Of a stretch of DNA of 64,000 nucleotides, positions 1 through 8,428 are shown in pieces. Origin of the DNA: RPQJ01 sp963732415 (GTDB lineage Bacteria; Pseudomonadota; Gammaproteobacteria; Steroidobacterales; Steroidobacteraceae); NCBI GenBank assembly GCA_963732415.1, contig CAVSZK010000009.1, positions 186,001 to 250,000 of the forward strand. Reading direction: 5' to 3'. How positions within the stretch are numbered: the stretch's first letter is position 1; each line of letters starts with the position of its first letter. The notes under the pieces are model-generated. The model was not told the DNA's origin and did no database searches. It worked only from the letters and a program-made list of their open reading frames with translations. The position numbers and the translations under genes were made by a program.

Positions 1-266
1 TGCGCAACGTCATCGAGCGAATCGTATTGATGGGCGGCCCGCCCGAGGAAGATCCGGTCGCCGCGGCCGTTCCACCGGAGGCCGAGCCCGGCGCGTACCC
101 GCTCGACTGGACGCTCGAACAAGTCAAGCAGGCGCACATCATGCGTGTCCTGGAGCAGAACCAGGGCAATCGCTCGGCGACGGCCCGACAGCTCGGCGTG
201 TCACGCAAGACGCTGGAGCGCCGGCTGGGTCGCGGCGGTGATGACGCCGGCGATGAGGAATCTTGA
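1..266 (+). CDS. Sigma-54-dependent transcriptional regulator, C-terminal end (partial)
   Basis: Reading from base 3, the frame opens with RNVIERIVLMGG. This is the end of the AAA+ domain of sigma-54 (RpoN) activators, whose usual form is LRNVIERAVLL. A linker follows, then a Fis-type helix-turn-helix: QAHIMRVLEQNQGNRSATAR and then QLGVSRKTLERRLG. The receiver and ATPase domains lie outside the window, so a two-component origin (NtrC/HydG/ZraR-like) is inferred. Its position before the formate dehydrogenase genes, and the -24/-12 promoter at 4533-4548, make it a candidate activator of that operon. The family call is firm; the target is inference. Confidence 0.88.
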   Translation, partial: RNVIERIVLMGGPPEEDPVAAAVPPEAEPGAYPLDWTLEQVKQAHIMRVLEQNQGNRSATARQLGVSRKTLERRLGRGGDDAGDEES

Positions 267-309
267 TCAACTGACGGTCCCTGCGGCCGATAGACAGGAG
301 AGACGGGAA

Positions 310-531
310 ATGTCCGGACAGTCGTTCGACGAAGAGAAATTCACTGGCGAGATCCGCAAGTTCCTGAAGAAGGTGGGCATCACCTCGCAGATCGAAATCG
401 AGAATGCGGTGCGTGCGGCGATCGCGGACGGCAAGCTCGATACATCGCGGCCGCTGCAGGCAGTGATGGTCCTCGAAGTGCCCGCGCTCGGCCTGCGCCA
501 CACGGTCGATCATCAACTCGCGATGGACTGA
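310..531 (+). CDS. DUF6494 family small protein
   Basis: This 73-aa soluble protein begins MSGQSFDEEKFTGEIRKFLK and ends with a short beta-rich segment (QAVMVLEVPALGLRH). The composition and length fit the DUF6494 family, which has no established function. The start at 310 is preceded by a purine-rich site (acaggagagacggga, about 292-306); the longer in-frame extension upstream lacks one and overlaps the regulator gene. The gene starts 43 bases after the sigma-54 regulator and may share its transcript. It converges with the minus-strand regulator ending at 538, leaving only 6 bases between the two stops. Confidence 0.75.
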   Translation: MSGQSFDEEKFTGEIRKFLKKVGITSQIEIENAVRAAIADGKLDTSRPLQAVMVLEVPALGLRHTVDHQLAMD

Positions 532-537
532 AAGTCC

Positions 538-1476
538 TCAGGCGGTCCAGACGATCTCGCCGCTCCCGGCCAGGTCGTAGCCGCCGAACACCTGGGCCAG
601 GCGCTGGCACTCGGGTCCGCGCAACACATCGACCAGGTCGCGAAACAGCGTGCGGAAATAAACGCCGCGCGACATGGCGAGGTCGAAAGCCTCCCATCCG
701 ATCGGCAGGAACTCGAGTCCGAACTCGCCGGCCGCGGCCCTGACCCCGGGGGCGACGTCGGCCTGCCCGGTCGCGATGGCCGCGGCAGCGTCGCGCTCCG
801 AATAGGCACGTGCGGTGATCCTGCGATCCGCGGGGTCGAGCCGATGCTCGGCAATGAGTTCGCGCAGGAACCGCTGCGATCCAGCTCCCTCCTGCCGCGA
901 CGCCCAGCGGACTCCCGTCGAGAACAGCTGCTCCATGCGGCTGTCGGACGTCCACAGCCCCGGCGCCATGATCAGGCCCTGCTCGCGGCGGAACAGCCTC
1001 ACCAGGATCCAGTCCTTGTGCTGCACGTACTGCCGCAGCAGCGCCGGGTGACGCTGCAGGCTTTCGCATTCGGGTCCCCAGTGCAACGCGCAGATGTCGG
1101 CCCGCCGGCGGGCGAGAACCTCCAGGCCGGGCTGCGTACCGATGGCTGCGTAGCTGACCAGCGCGCGTCCCTGCAACTCGGCGGCCATCTGCGTCACCGC
1201 TCGATGCAGCAGCGGGTCGTCGCTGCCGGCGATGACGAGGCGGTCGGTGAGCAATCCGCCGTGGCTCGACTCCAGCAACCACTGGTCCACGAGATCGCGC
1301 GGGAACAACCACTTGCCGGTCAGCCGCGTCGCCGGGATCCGGCCTTCGTTGACCAGCGCATACACCTTCTTGTCGTTGATCTGCAGGTAGCGCGCCACCT
1401 GCCGCACGTTCATGAAGCGCGGCGTCTCGTGTGCAGGAGCCTCCGCCGTTGTCGAATCGTGTCTTGCGGCTGCCAT
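538..1476 (-). CDS. HTH (excisionase-type) regulator with periplasmic-binding-protein-like domain
   Basis: The protein is 312 aa. An excisionase/MerR-type helix-turn-helix lies near residues 22-70 (MNVRQVARYLQINDKKVYAL, then EGRIPATRLTGKWLFPRDLV). The rest is a substrate-binding-protein-like domain (LVIAGSDDPLL, ADICALHWGPE, GQADVAPGVRAAA). This domain pair is known in one-component regulators, several of which sit beside molybdoenzyme genes and are thought to sense an anion or small ligand. The start at 1476 is chosen because GAGGAG lies about 8 bases upstream; longer starts would run into the divergent DUF3305 gene. Divergence from DUF3305 across roughly 170 bases suggests that it regulates the formate dehydrogenase accessory genes. 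The ligand (molybdate, tungstate or formate) cannot be read from sequence. Confidence 0.85.
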   Translation of the reverse strand: MAAARHDSTTAEAPAHETPRFMNVRQVARYLQINDKKVYALVNEGRIPATRLTGKWLFPRDLVDQWLLESSHGGLLTDRLVIAGSDDPLLHRAVTQMAAELQGRALVSYAAIGTQPGLEVLARRRADICALHWGPECESLQRHPALLRQYVQHKDWILVRLFRREQGLIMAPGLWTSDSRMEQLFSTGVRWASRQEGAGSQRFLRELIAEHRLDPADRRITARAYSERDAAAAIATGQADVAPGVRAAAGEFGLEFLPIGWEAFDLAMSRGVYFRTLFRDLVDVLRGPECQRLAQVFGGYDLAGSGEIVWTA

Positions 1477-1647
1477 GCTCGTGCTCCTCGCAGCGGTCGC
1501 CGTGCTCGCCCGGGAGCCGGTGAGCAGCGACCTCGTGGTGGAGGGATCTGCAAGATTCATTCCCGGGGCTGTCGTGCACATCTGGTTGTCCACTGGTGCA
1601 GAATGAACAGCATCGGCCCATCGGGTCGTCCAGACGGAGCGTGCACG

Positions 1648-2136
1648 ATGCCTGTGGAGCCCAGAGTCAGCCTGCCCGTGGCAGTGATCATGGGTCGCAG
1701 GATGGTCGCCGGCCAGGGCTGGAGCGTCCCGAGCTGGCGTGTCGTGGGGCTCGTTGCCGGGTCCGGCCTTCCGGGAACGGAAGCCCAGGGCACGCCGGTC
1801 CGCGGCGACGCCGATGAGGATCACTTTCTCTGGGGCGGGCTCCGGCTAGACCTGTATCGCGACGCGGCCGACAGTTACTGGGTCAACCTGACCGGACGGC
1901 AGCCTTCGCTCTTCGTGCTGTGCAGCGAAGACGAGCAGTCCCGCATCGTGCCCAAGTTCGTCACCGCCGACCAGAACGAGGCATGCTCGGGCGTCGAAGG
2001 CGACGACCGCGTGTTTGCTGCCCCGATCCCCCCGGAGGTCTACCAGCACATCGAGGCGTTCGTGGTAGAGCACAACGTGCCGCAGCAAAAGCGCAAGCGC
2101 AAGCGAACGGACTGGTCTGCGAGCGAGGAATCGTGA
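1648..2136 (+). CDS. DUF3305 domain protein (formate dehydrogenase accessory)
   Basis: A 162-aa soluble protein. The core (VPSWRVVGLVAG, FLWGGLRLDLYRDAADSYWV, LTGRQPSLFVLC) matches DUF3305, a family found almost only beside formate dehydrogenase genes together with DUF3306. The C-terminus is strongly basic (QQKRKRKRTDW). The start at 1648 allows the whole domain; 1690 (MGRRM) is an alternative. Its stop overlaps the GTG of the next gene by 4 bases (GTGA), indicating translational coupling. The biochemical role is not established; a part in cofactor loading or assembly is inferred from gene context. Confidence 0.85.
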   Translation: MPVEPRVSLPVAVIMGRRMVAGQGWSVPSWRVVGLVAGSGLPGTEAQGTPVRGDADEDHFLWGGLRLDLYRDAADSYWVNLTGRQPSLFVLCSEDEQSRIVPKFVTADQNEACSGVEGDDRVFAAPIPPEVYQHIEAFVVEHNVPQQKRKRKRTDWSASEES

Positions 2137-2772
2137 GCAAGCGAGATCCGGATGCCGCGGACCGCGACGCCGCCGACGAACCGTTCCTGCAACGCTGGTC
2201 GAGACTCAAGTCGGCGACGCGCGATACCGGGCGATCCGGTGTCCAGCCGGATGACACGACGCCACCTTCGCACGCGGCCGAAGGCCAGCCGGCGCCGCCC
2301 GCCCCCGCCTGCCGCAGGCACAGGGCCCGCCGGAATCACGCTGCCGGATCTTGAATCGCTGGGTCCGGATTCGGACTACAGCGCCTTCCTGGGACCCGAC
2401 GTCGATTTGTCGGTGCGTCGTGTTGCGCTGCGCAAGCTGTTCCACAGCCCGAAGTTCAATGTCCTGGACGGACTGGACGACTATTGCGGGGACTTTACGC
2501 AATTCGCGCCGCTGGCCGGCATCGTGACCGCGGACATGCGACACCACCTGGAGCGTGCGGCCAGGAAACTCGTGTCGGCTGACGAGGAGTCGGCGCCGCG
2601 CCTGCAGGCCGACGATGGACCGAGGCCAGGCTTGCCGGACGCCGCAGCCGACACCGCCGCGACGCACGCACAGGACGGCGACACTGCGGCGGCATCGGGC
2701 GCCGCCAGCGGCGATACTGCCAGCCCTGCAACCGAGGAATCCGAAGAAAATGCCGATCGCAGGCCTGCCTGA
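2133..2772 (+). pseudogene. DUF3306 domain protein, frameshifted
   Basis: The N-terminal part begins at GTG 2133 and carries the DUF3306 hallmark FLQRWSRLKSATR, but its frame closes at 2354 after a non-homologous tail. The rest of the domain continues one base over: ITLPDLESLGPDSDYSAFLG, then VALRKLFHSPKFNVLDGLDD, to the stop at 2772. A +1 change within the C-rich stretch at about 2290-2320 (cgcccgcccccgcctgccgc) restores one continuous DUF3306 protein of about 212 aa. The gene is coupled to DUF3305 upstream, and its end overlaps the start of the next gene. Either one extra base is present (real mutation or consensus error) or a frameshift is used in translation. DUF3306 is otherwise a constant partner of DUF3305 in these operons. 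Confidence 0.8.
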
Positions 2773-4414
2773 AACCGAGGCGGACGGGCGCGCCCGAGCA
2801 CGTGCGCTGGCGGCGCTGCGGCTCGCGGACATTGAACCGGCAGCCGTCGTCGAGTTCGTCTCCCATGGCCGGTGCCTGGTCACCGGTTCGAAATCCGCAG
2901 CACTGGACCTGGCGCGAAGCCTTGCGGGCAAGCTCGAATGCGTCGTTGCCGTGCCCGGTGAGGGCGCCCTCGACGTCGACCGGGTCGAAGGCATCCACGT
3001 GGTCAGTGGCGAACGGGTCCTGGTGCGCGGCGCGCTGGGCGACTTCGAGGTCGAAATGGTCGCAGGCGGGCAGCACCATCCGATCGGTGCGCTGTTGTCG
3101 CCGCCAGTCGGACGATTCGACCTGGTGGTGGACCTCGGGACGCCTGTGCTGTTGCCGCAGGCGATGCCGCCTCTCGGTTACTACGCGCCCGGGACCGACG
3201 AGGACGCGCTCACCGGGTTGCTGACGACGCTTCCGGAGATGCGCGGCGAGTTCGAAAAGCCCAGGTACTTCAATTACAACCCCGAGATCTGCGCGCACGG
3301 GCGCAACGGCAAGCGAGCCTGCACGCGTTGCATTGACGCATGCCCGGCCGAGGCGATCGTCTCGGTGGGCAATACGGTGCAGGTGAATCCGTACCTGTGC
3401 CAGGGTGGCGGCGCCTGCGCCACGGTCTGCCCCAGCGGGGCAATGACCTATGCCTATCCGCGCGCTGGCGACCTGTTGGGTGCGCTGCGCACGCTGCTCG
3501 GGGACTTCCACTCGGCGGGTGGATCTTCGCCATGCCTGCTGTTCCATGACGCGGCGTCCAGCGCGGCGCTCGAACACGACCTGGTGGCACGCATGCCGGA
3601 GCGCGTGCTGCCTGTCGAGATCGAGGAGATCGGGTCGGTCGGAATGGAGGCGTGGCTCGCCTGCCTCGCCTACGGAGCGGATGCCGTGGTGCTGATCACC
3701 TCGGACAGGACGCCGCCGCAGGTCGTCGAAGCGCTGCACGAGCAGCTCGGCACGGCGTGGGCGATTCTCGCCGGAATGGGTTACGGCGCGGACTGCCTGC
3801 GCATCGTGAATGTCGACCACGCTGATGCGGCGCTGCAGGCGTTGCTGGGACTGCCGGGCGTATCGACGCGGCCCGCGGCGCGCTTCGCGGCGCCCGCTGC
3901 CGACAAGCGCGGGACACTGCGGCTTGCCTTGCAGCACCTGTACGCGCAGGCACCGGCACCAAAGCGCAGCGTCGCGCTAGCGCCAGGAGCGCCATTCGGC
4001 GAAGTGCGCGTGAATGCGGCAGCCTGCACTCTCTGTATGAGCTGCGTGTCGGCATGCCCGACCCATGCACTCCAGGATGGCCGCGGCCTTCCGCAATTGA
4101 ACTTCCGCGAGTGGGACTGCATCCAGTGTGGCCTCTGCGAGCGCACCTGCCCGGAGGATGCCGTCTCCTTGAGCGCGCGCTTCCTTTACGACCAGCAGGC
4201 GCGCGAACTCCCGCGGACACTGCACGAAGAGCAGCCAGTGTGCTGCGTGGCCTGCGGCAAGCCGTTCGCGACCCGCTCGATGCTGGAGAAGCTCAGCCGC
4301 AAGCTGGAAGGTCACTGGATGTTCCAGACCGACGAGGCACGCAGGCGTATACAGATGTGCGAGGACTGTCGGGTGCGGGACATGTTCTCAACCGAGGTGC
4401 GCAAGGGCCGTTAA
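2750..4414 (+). CDS. 4Fe-4S polyferredoxin-like protein of the formate dehydrogenase locus
   Basis: This soluble protein has 554 aa. A first pair of iron-sulfur motifs lies near residues 180-225 (ACTRCIDACPAEAI and LCQGGGACATVCPSGAM). A ferredoxin-like pair lies near 425-475 (CTLCMSCVSACPTHAL, CIQCGLCERTCPEDAV). A C-terminal CxxC pair (CVACGKPF, CEDCR) looks like a zinc or rubredoxin-like knuckle. Proteins of this layout are regular members of formate dehydrogenase clusters with DUF3305/DUF3306, and electron transfer or Fe-S/Moco maturation has been proposed. The start at 2750 has GAGGAA about 12 bases upstream and overlaps the end of the frameshifted DUF3306 gene by 23 bases. Exact function is unproven. 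Confidence 0.88.
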   Translation: MPIAGLPETEADGRARARALAALRLADIEPAAVVEFVSHGRCLVTGSKSAALDLARSLAGKLECVVAVPGEGALDVDRVEGIHVVSGERVLVRGALGDFEVEMVAGGQHHPIGALLSPPVGRFDLVVDLGTPVLLPQAMPPLGYYAPGTDEDALTGLLTTLPEMRGEFEKPRYFNYNPEICAHGRNGKRACTRCIDACPAEAIVSVGNTVQVNPYLCQGGGACATVCPSGAMTYAYPRAGDLLGALRTLLGDFHSAGGSSPCLLFHDAASSAALEHDLVARMPERVLPVEIEEIGSVGMEAWLACLAYGADAVVLITSDRTPPQVVEALHEQLGTAWAILAGMGYGADCLRIVNVDHADAALQALLGLPGVSTRPAARFAAPAADKRGTLRLALQHLYAQAPAPKRSVALAPGAPFGEVRVNAAACTLCMSCVSACPTHALQDGRGLPQLNFREWDCIQCGLCERTCPEDAVSLSARFLYDQQARELPRTLHEEQPVCCVACGKPFATRSMLEKLSRKLEGHWMFQTDEARRRIQMCEDCRVRDMFSTEVRKGR

Positions 4415-4438
4415 GCCCATTGGGACGGGTCATTATGA

Positions 4439-4460
4439 CCAATTATTTGGACAAAATGTC
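4439..4460. promoter_or_regulatory. AT-rich dyads upstream of the -24/-12 promoter (possible activator site)
   Basis: Two small inverted repeats abut here: CCAA-TTAT-TTGG (4439-4450) and GACA-AAA-TGTC (4450-4460). They lie about 75-95 bases upstream of the putative sigma-54 promoter, the usual distance for an enhancer-type activator site, in a locally AT-rich patch within GC-rich DNA. Arms of 4 bases are short, so this is suggestive only. Confidence 0.35.
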
Positions 4461-4532
4461 TCATATCGCGAGGATTTCATTGGATATATTGGGATTAACC
4501 GGTGCCACTGGATGCTTGCCGCCGGTCGCGGA

Positions 4533-4548
4533 TGGCCCGCATCTTGCA
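4533..4548 (+). promoter_or_regulatory. Putative sigma-54 (-24/-12) promoter of the formate dehydrogenase operon
   Basis: TGGCCCGCATCTTGCA matches the RpoN consensus TGGCACG-N4-TTGCW with one mismatch and exact spacing. It lies 36 bases before the TorD-like gene in the 169-base gap after the Fe-S protein. A sigma-54 activator is encoded at the left edge of the window. Together these support RpoN-dependent expression of the structural genes from 4584 on. Confidence 0.72.
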
Positions 4549-4583
4549 GATATGCCTGGAGTCTTTAGTGCAAGGCCCTGCGG

Positions 4584-5249
4584 ATGTTGTCTCAGTCAAC
4601 CGGCCGGATTGAATCGCCCGAGGTGGTGCGCTTGAGCGCGCTGCCCGACGAGGACCGTGCCCGGGGCAACGTGTACGCGCTGCTCGGCAACCTGCTGGCC
4701 GGGCCGCCCGACGCCGAGATGCTGCAGATGCTCCGCGGCATCGCCCCTGAAACCGACGACGACAGCTTGCTGGCGGCGTCCTGGCAGATGCTGGCCGTGG
4801 CCGCGGCGCGCGCGGATCATGAGTCCTTGCGGGACGAATATGACACCCTGTTCATCGGCGTCGGCCGCGGCGAACTCGTGCCCTACGGCTCCTGGTACCT
4901 CACCGGTTTCCTGATGGAGCAGCCGCTGGCCCAGTTGAGGGGTGACCTGCGCGACCTCGGCATCGAACGCCAGGCCGGAGTGCACGAGCCCGAGGATCAT
5001 GCTGCGGCTCTCTGCGACACGATGGCGCTGCTCATCACCGCGGACCAGCCCGCGTCGCTGGTCCAGCAATATGGTTTCTATGCCCGTCACCTCGAGCCCT
5101 GGATTCCACGATTCTTCCGCGACCTGCAGCAGGCGGAATCCGCGCGCTTCTACCGGGCCGTGGGACAACTGGGCGAACTGTTCATCGGCGTCGAGGCACA
5201 GGCGTTCCGGGTTGCCGTCCCGGCCGCAGGCGCCACGAAGCCATCATGA
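4584..5249 (+). CDS. TorD/DmsD-family molybdoenzyme chaperone
   Basis: This 221-aa helical protein has the TorD-family pattern ARGNVYALLGNLLAGPPD near the N-terminus, then YDTLFIGVGRGELVPYGSWY and a later acidic stretch VHEPEDHAAALCDTMALL. TorD-like chaperones bind the Tat signal and apo-form of molybdoenzymes and hold them until the molybdenum cofactor is inserted. Here it directly precedes the Tat-bearing small protein and catalytic subunit, so it is probably the dedicated formate dehydrogenase chaperone. The start at 4584 lacks a strong ribosome site; GTG codons at 4623 and 4626 are alternatives. It is the first gene after the putative sigma-54 promoter. Confidence 0.88.
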   Translation: MLSQSTGRIESPEVVRLSALPDEDRARGNVYALLGNLLAGPPDAEMLQMLRGIAPETDDDSLLAASWQMLAVAAARADHESLRDEYDTLFIGVGRGELVPYGSWYLTGFLMEQPLAQLRGDLRDLGIERQAGVHEPEDHAAALCDTMALLITADQPASLVQQYGFYARHLEPWIPRFFRDLQQAESARFYRAVGQLGELFIGVEAQAFRVAVPAAGATKPS

Positions 5250-5261
5250 GGAAGCACGACC

Positions 5262-5468
5262 ATGATTAGAGATCTGACTGACAGGATGACCGACCGACGC
5301 AAGTTCCTGCGTGACATCGCGGCCGCAGGCGGTCTTGTCGCCGTCGCGGGTTCGGCCGGTGCGACCGCCGTGTCGCGGGCCGCGGCACCCATTGCGACGG
5401 CGAGCAAGCCGGACGGTTATCGCGTAACCGCGCACGTTTCGAAGTATTACGAAAAGGCACGGATCTGA
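5262..5468 (+). CDS. Small Tat-signal protein of formate dehydrogenase regions (FdhX-type)
   Basis: This 68-aa protein is almost entirely a twin-arginine signal (DRRKFLRDIAAAGG, then a hydrophobic stretch) followed by a short tail ending YRVTAHVSKYYEKARI. It fits the 'formate dehydrogenase region TAT target' family, known from operons of this type and of unknown function. GAGGAAG sits about 8 bases before the ATG at 5262. The gene lies 12 bases after the chaperone and 61 before the catalytic subunit. The tail is too short for an enzyme; a role as an assembly or docking partner is speculation. Confidence 0.88.
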   Translation: MIRDLTDRMTDRRKFLRDIAAAGGLVAVAGSAGATAVSRAAAPIATASKPDGYRVTAHVSKYYEKARI

Positions 5469-5529
5469 ACGGGGCGCCCGTGCGAGCCGTACAGACGCGT
5501 CCTCACCACTGCAACCGGGAGACTCAGCG

Positions 5530-8415
5530 ATGAAGCTGGTCAAGAAGCAAGACGTCGAAACAGCCGAATCCACGCCCGTCGCCAACGGACTGCTCGGTCG
5601 CACGATCGACCGGCGCACGTTCCTGCGCCGCACCGGCATGGCGGCCGGCGGCGCAGCCGTCGCCACCACAGTGTCGATGCGCATGATGAGACGCGCAGAT
5701 GCGGCGTCGCCTGCTACAGGAGACGGCGATGTCGTGACAAAGCAGTCCGTCTGCACGCACTGCTCGGTTGGCTGCGGAGTCATCGCGAAGGTACAGGACG
5801 GCGTCTGGACCCGGCAGGAGCCCGATTTCGACTCGCCCTTCAACCTCGGCGGTCATTGCGCCAAGGGCGCTGCGGTCCGCGAGCACGGCCATGGCGACAA
5901 GCGGCTCAAGTACCCGATGAAACTCGTGGGTGGAAAGTGGCAGCGCCTGTCCTGGGACGATGCTATCAACGAGATCGGCGACAAGGTGCTTGCGATTCGC
6001 GAGCAGCACAGCCCGGACTCCGTCTACTGGCTCGGCTCGGCGAAATTCTCGAACGAGCAATCGTACCTGTACCGCAAGTTCGCCGCGCTGTGGGGTAGCA
6101 ACAACGTCGATCACCAGGCCCGCATCTGCCACTCGACCACGGTGGCAGGCGTGGCGAACACCTGGGGCTATGGCGCGATGACCAACTCCTACAACGACAT
6201 GCACCTGTGCAAGGCGATGTTCTTCATCGGCAGCAACGCCGCCGAGGCGCACCCGGTCGCGATGCAGCACATCCTGCGCGGCAAGGAGAGCGGCGCCAAG
6301 CTGATCGTCGTCGACCCACGCTTCACGCGCACCGCGGCGCATGCCGACCAGTTCATGCGCATTCGTTCCGGCACCGACGTGCCGCTGATCTGGGGCATGC
6401 TCTGGCACATCTTCGGCAATGGCTGGGAAGACAAGGAGTACATCAGCCAGCGCGTCTTCGGCATGGACGAAGTTCGCGCGGAAGTCGCGAAGTGGCCTCC
6501 CGAGGTGGTCGAAAACGTGACCGGCATCCCGCCCGACCAGGTCAAGCGCGCGGCGCAGACCATGGCGGAGAACCGGCCGGGAACAATCGTCTGGTGCATG
6601 GGCGGCACGCAGCACACGATCGGCAACAACAACACCCGCGCGTACTGCATCCTGCAGCTTGCGCTGGGCAACATCGGCATGGCCGGCGGCGGCGCGAACA
6701 TTTTCCGCGGCCACGACAACGTGCAGGGCGCCACCGATTTTGGCGTGCTGGCGGATTCGCTGCCCGGCTATTACGGGCTCGCCGAGGGCGCGTGGAAGCA
6801 CTGGTGCAGGGTCTGGGACCTCGACTACGAGTGGGTCAAGGCCCGCTTCGACCAGGCGAGCTACGAAGAGGGCAAGGACATGACGCCCTCGATGTTCCTG
6901 CGGGGCATCACGGTCTCGCGCTGGATCGACGGCGTGATGGAGCCAGCCGAAAACATGGCGCAGAAGGCCCCGATCAAGGCGATGTTCATGTGGGGCCACG
7001 CATCCAACAGCCAGACGCGCGGCCCGGAAATGAAGAAGGCCATGGAAGCGCTCGAGATGCTGGTCATCGTGGACCCCTACCCGACGCACTCGGCAGTACT
7101 GCCCGACCGGCAGGACGGCATCTACCTGCTGCCGGCGGCCACGCAGTTCGAGACCTGTGGCTCCGTCACGGCCTCGAACCGCTCCATGCAGTGGCGCGAG
7201 AAGATCATCGAGCCGCTGTTCGAGTCGCTGCCCGACCACGTCATCATGTACAAGTTCGCGAAGAAGCTCGGCTTCGCGGAGCAGTTGACCAAGCATATCC
7301 AGGTGAACGGCGAGGAGCCGCTGATCGAGGACATCCTGCGCGAGATCAACCGTGGCATGTGGACGATCGGCTATACGGGGCAGAGCCCTGAACGGCTGAA
7401 ACTCCAACTGCAGCACAAAAATACGTTCAACACCACGACACTCAAGGCCGAGGGCGGCCCGTGCGACGGTGAATACTACGGACTGCCGTGGCCCTGCTGG
7501 GGCACGCCGGAAATGAAACACCCGGGCTCGCCGAACCTGTACGACACCAGCAAGACCGTGGCAGAGGGCGGTATGCCGTTCCGTGCCAACTTCGGCGTCG
7601 AGTACCAGGGCAAGAACCTGCTGGCCGAGGGATCCTGGAGCAAGGGCTCTGCGATCGAGGACGGCTATCCGGAATTCACGGCAGACCTTCTCAAGCAACT
7701 CGGCTGGTGGGACGACCTGACGGCAGACGAGAAGACCGCCGCCGAGGGCAAGAACTGGAAGACCGACCTGTCGGGCGGCATCCAGCGCGTTGCGATCAAG
7801 CACGGCTGCGCGCCGTATGGCAACGGCAAGGCGCGCTGCATAGTGTGGACGTTCCCCGACCCGGTGCCGATCCATCGAGAGGCGCTGTACACGTCGCGCC
7901 ATGACCTCGTGGCGCAGTACCCGACCTACGAGGACAGGAAGCGGTTCTGGCGGCTGCCCACGCGCTACATGTCGATCCAGGCCAAGGACTACTCCGGCGA
8001 CTTTCCGCTGATCCACACCAGTGGCCGTCTTGTCGAGTACGAGGGCGGCGGCGGCGAGACGCGGTCGAGCAAGTGGCTCGCGGAGCTGCAACAGGACATG
8101 TTCGCCGAGATCAACCCGGCCGATGCCAACGACCGCGGCATCAAGGACCGCCAGTGGATATGGCTCGAAGGGCCCGAGGGCGGCCGCATCAAGATCATGG
8201 CGATGGTCACGCCGCGCGTCGGCAGGGGCGTGGTGTTCACGCCGTTTCACTTCGGCGGCTGGTTCCAGGGCAAGGACCTGCTTGCGAGGTACCCGGAAGG
8301 AACGGCCCCCTATGTGCGCGGCGAGGCGAATAACACCGCGTTCACCTATGGCTACGACTCGGTGACTGCGATGCAGGAAACCAAGGCGTCGCTCTGCCAG
8401 ATCACGCCAGCCTAG
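5530..8415 (+). CDS. fdhA: Formate dehydrogenase, molybdopterin-containing catalytic subunit
   Basis: The protein has 961 aa. It begins with a Tat signal (DRRTFLRRTG, arginines 28-29, then a hydrophobic run), so it works in the periplasm. A [4Fe-4S] site follows (C75-x2-C78-x3-C82-x27-C110). The catalytic segment is VDHQARICHSTTV, with Cys200-His201 where selenocysteine enzymes carry Sec. FIGSNAAEAHPV and the C-terminal molydopterin-dinucleotide-binding domain are present. It oxidises formate to CO2 and passes electrons to the Fe-S subunit and cytochrome b. Length is normal and the frame intact. GGGAG lies about 8 bases before the ATG. No fdhD (sulfur carrier) gene is visible in the window, so activation must rely on a gene elsewhere. 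Confidence 0.95.
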   Translation: MKLVKKQDVETAESTPVANGLLGRTIDRRTFLRRTGMAAGGAAVATTVSMRMMRRADAASPATGDGDVVTKQSVCTHCSVGCGVIAKVQDGVWTRQEPDFDSPFNLGGHCAKGAAVREHGHGDKRLKYPMKLVGGKWQRLSWDDAINEIGDKVLAIREQHSPDSVYWLGSAKFSNEQSYLYRKFAALWGSNNVDHQARICHSTTVAGVANTWGYGAMTNSYNDMHLCKAMFFIGSNAAEAHPVAMQHILRGKESGAKLIVVDPRFTRTAAHADQFMRIRSGTDVPLIWGMLWHIFGNGWEDKEYISQRVFGMDEVRAEVAKWPPEVVENVTGIPPDQVKRAAQTMAENRPGTIVWCMGGTQHTIGNNNTRAYCILQLALGNIGMAGGGANIFRGHDNVQGATDFGVLADSLPGYYGLAEGAWKHWCRVWDLDYEWVKARFDQASYEEGKDMTPSMFLRGITVSRWIDGVMEPAENMAQKAPIKAMFMWGHASNSQTRGPEMKKAMEALEMLVIVDPYPTHSAVLPDRQDGIYLLPAATQFETCGSVTASNRSMQWREKIIEPLFESLPDHVIMYKFAKKLGFAEQLTKHIQVNGEEPLIEDILREINRGMWTIGYTGQSPERLKLQLQHKNTFNTTTLKAEGGPCDGEYYGLPWPCWGTPEMKHPGSPNLYDTSKTVAEGGMPFRANFGVEYQGKNLLAEGSWSKGSAIEDGYPEFTADLLKQLGWWDDLTADEKTAAEGKNWKTDLSGGIQRVAIKHGCAPYGNGKARCIVWTFPDPVPIHREALYTSRHDLVAQYPTYEDRKRFWRLPTRYMSIQAKDYSGDFPLIHTSGRLVEYEGGGGETRSSKWLAELQQDMFAEINPADANDRGIKDRQWIWLEGPEGGRIKIMAMVTPRVGRGVVFTPFHFGGWFQGKDLLARYPEGTAPYVRGEANNTAFTYGYDSVTAMQETKASLCQITPA

Positions 8416-8428
8416 GGGAGATTCGATA

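Noticed and set aside
5530..8415. Selenocysteine in the formate dehydrogenase catalytic subunit
   Set aside because: The catalytic position is an ordinary cysteine codon (Cys200). There is no in-frame TGA, so no SECIS element is needed.
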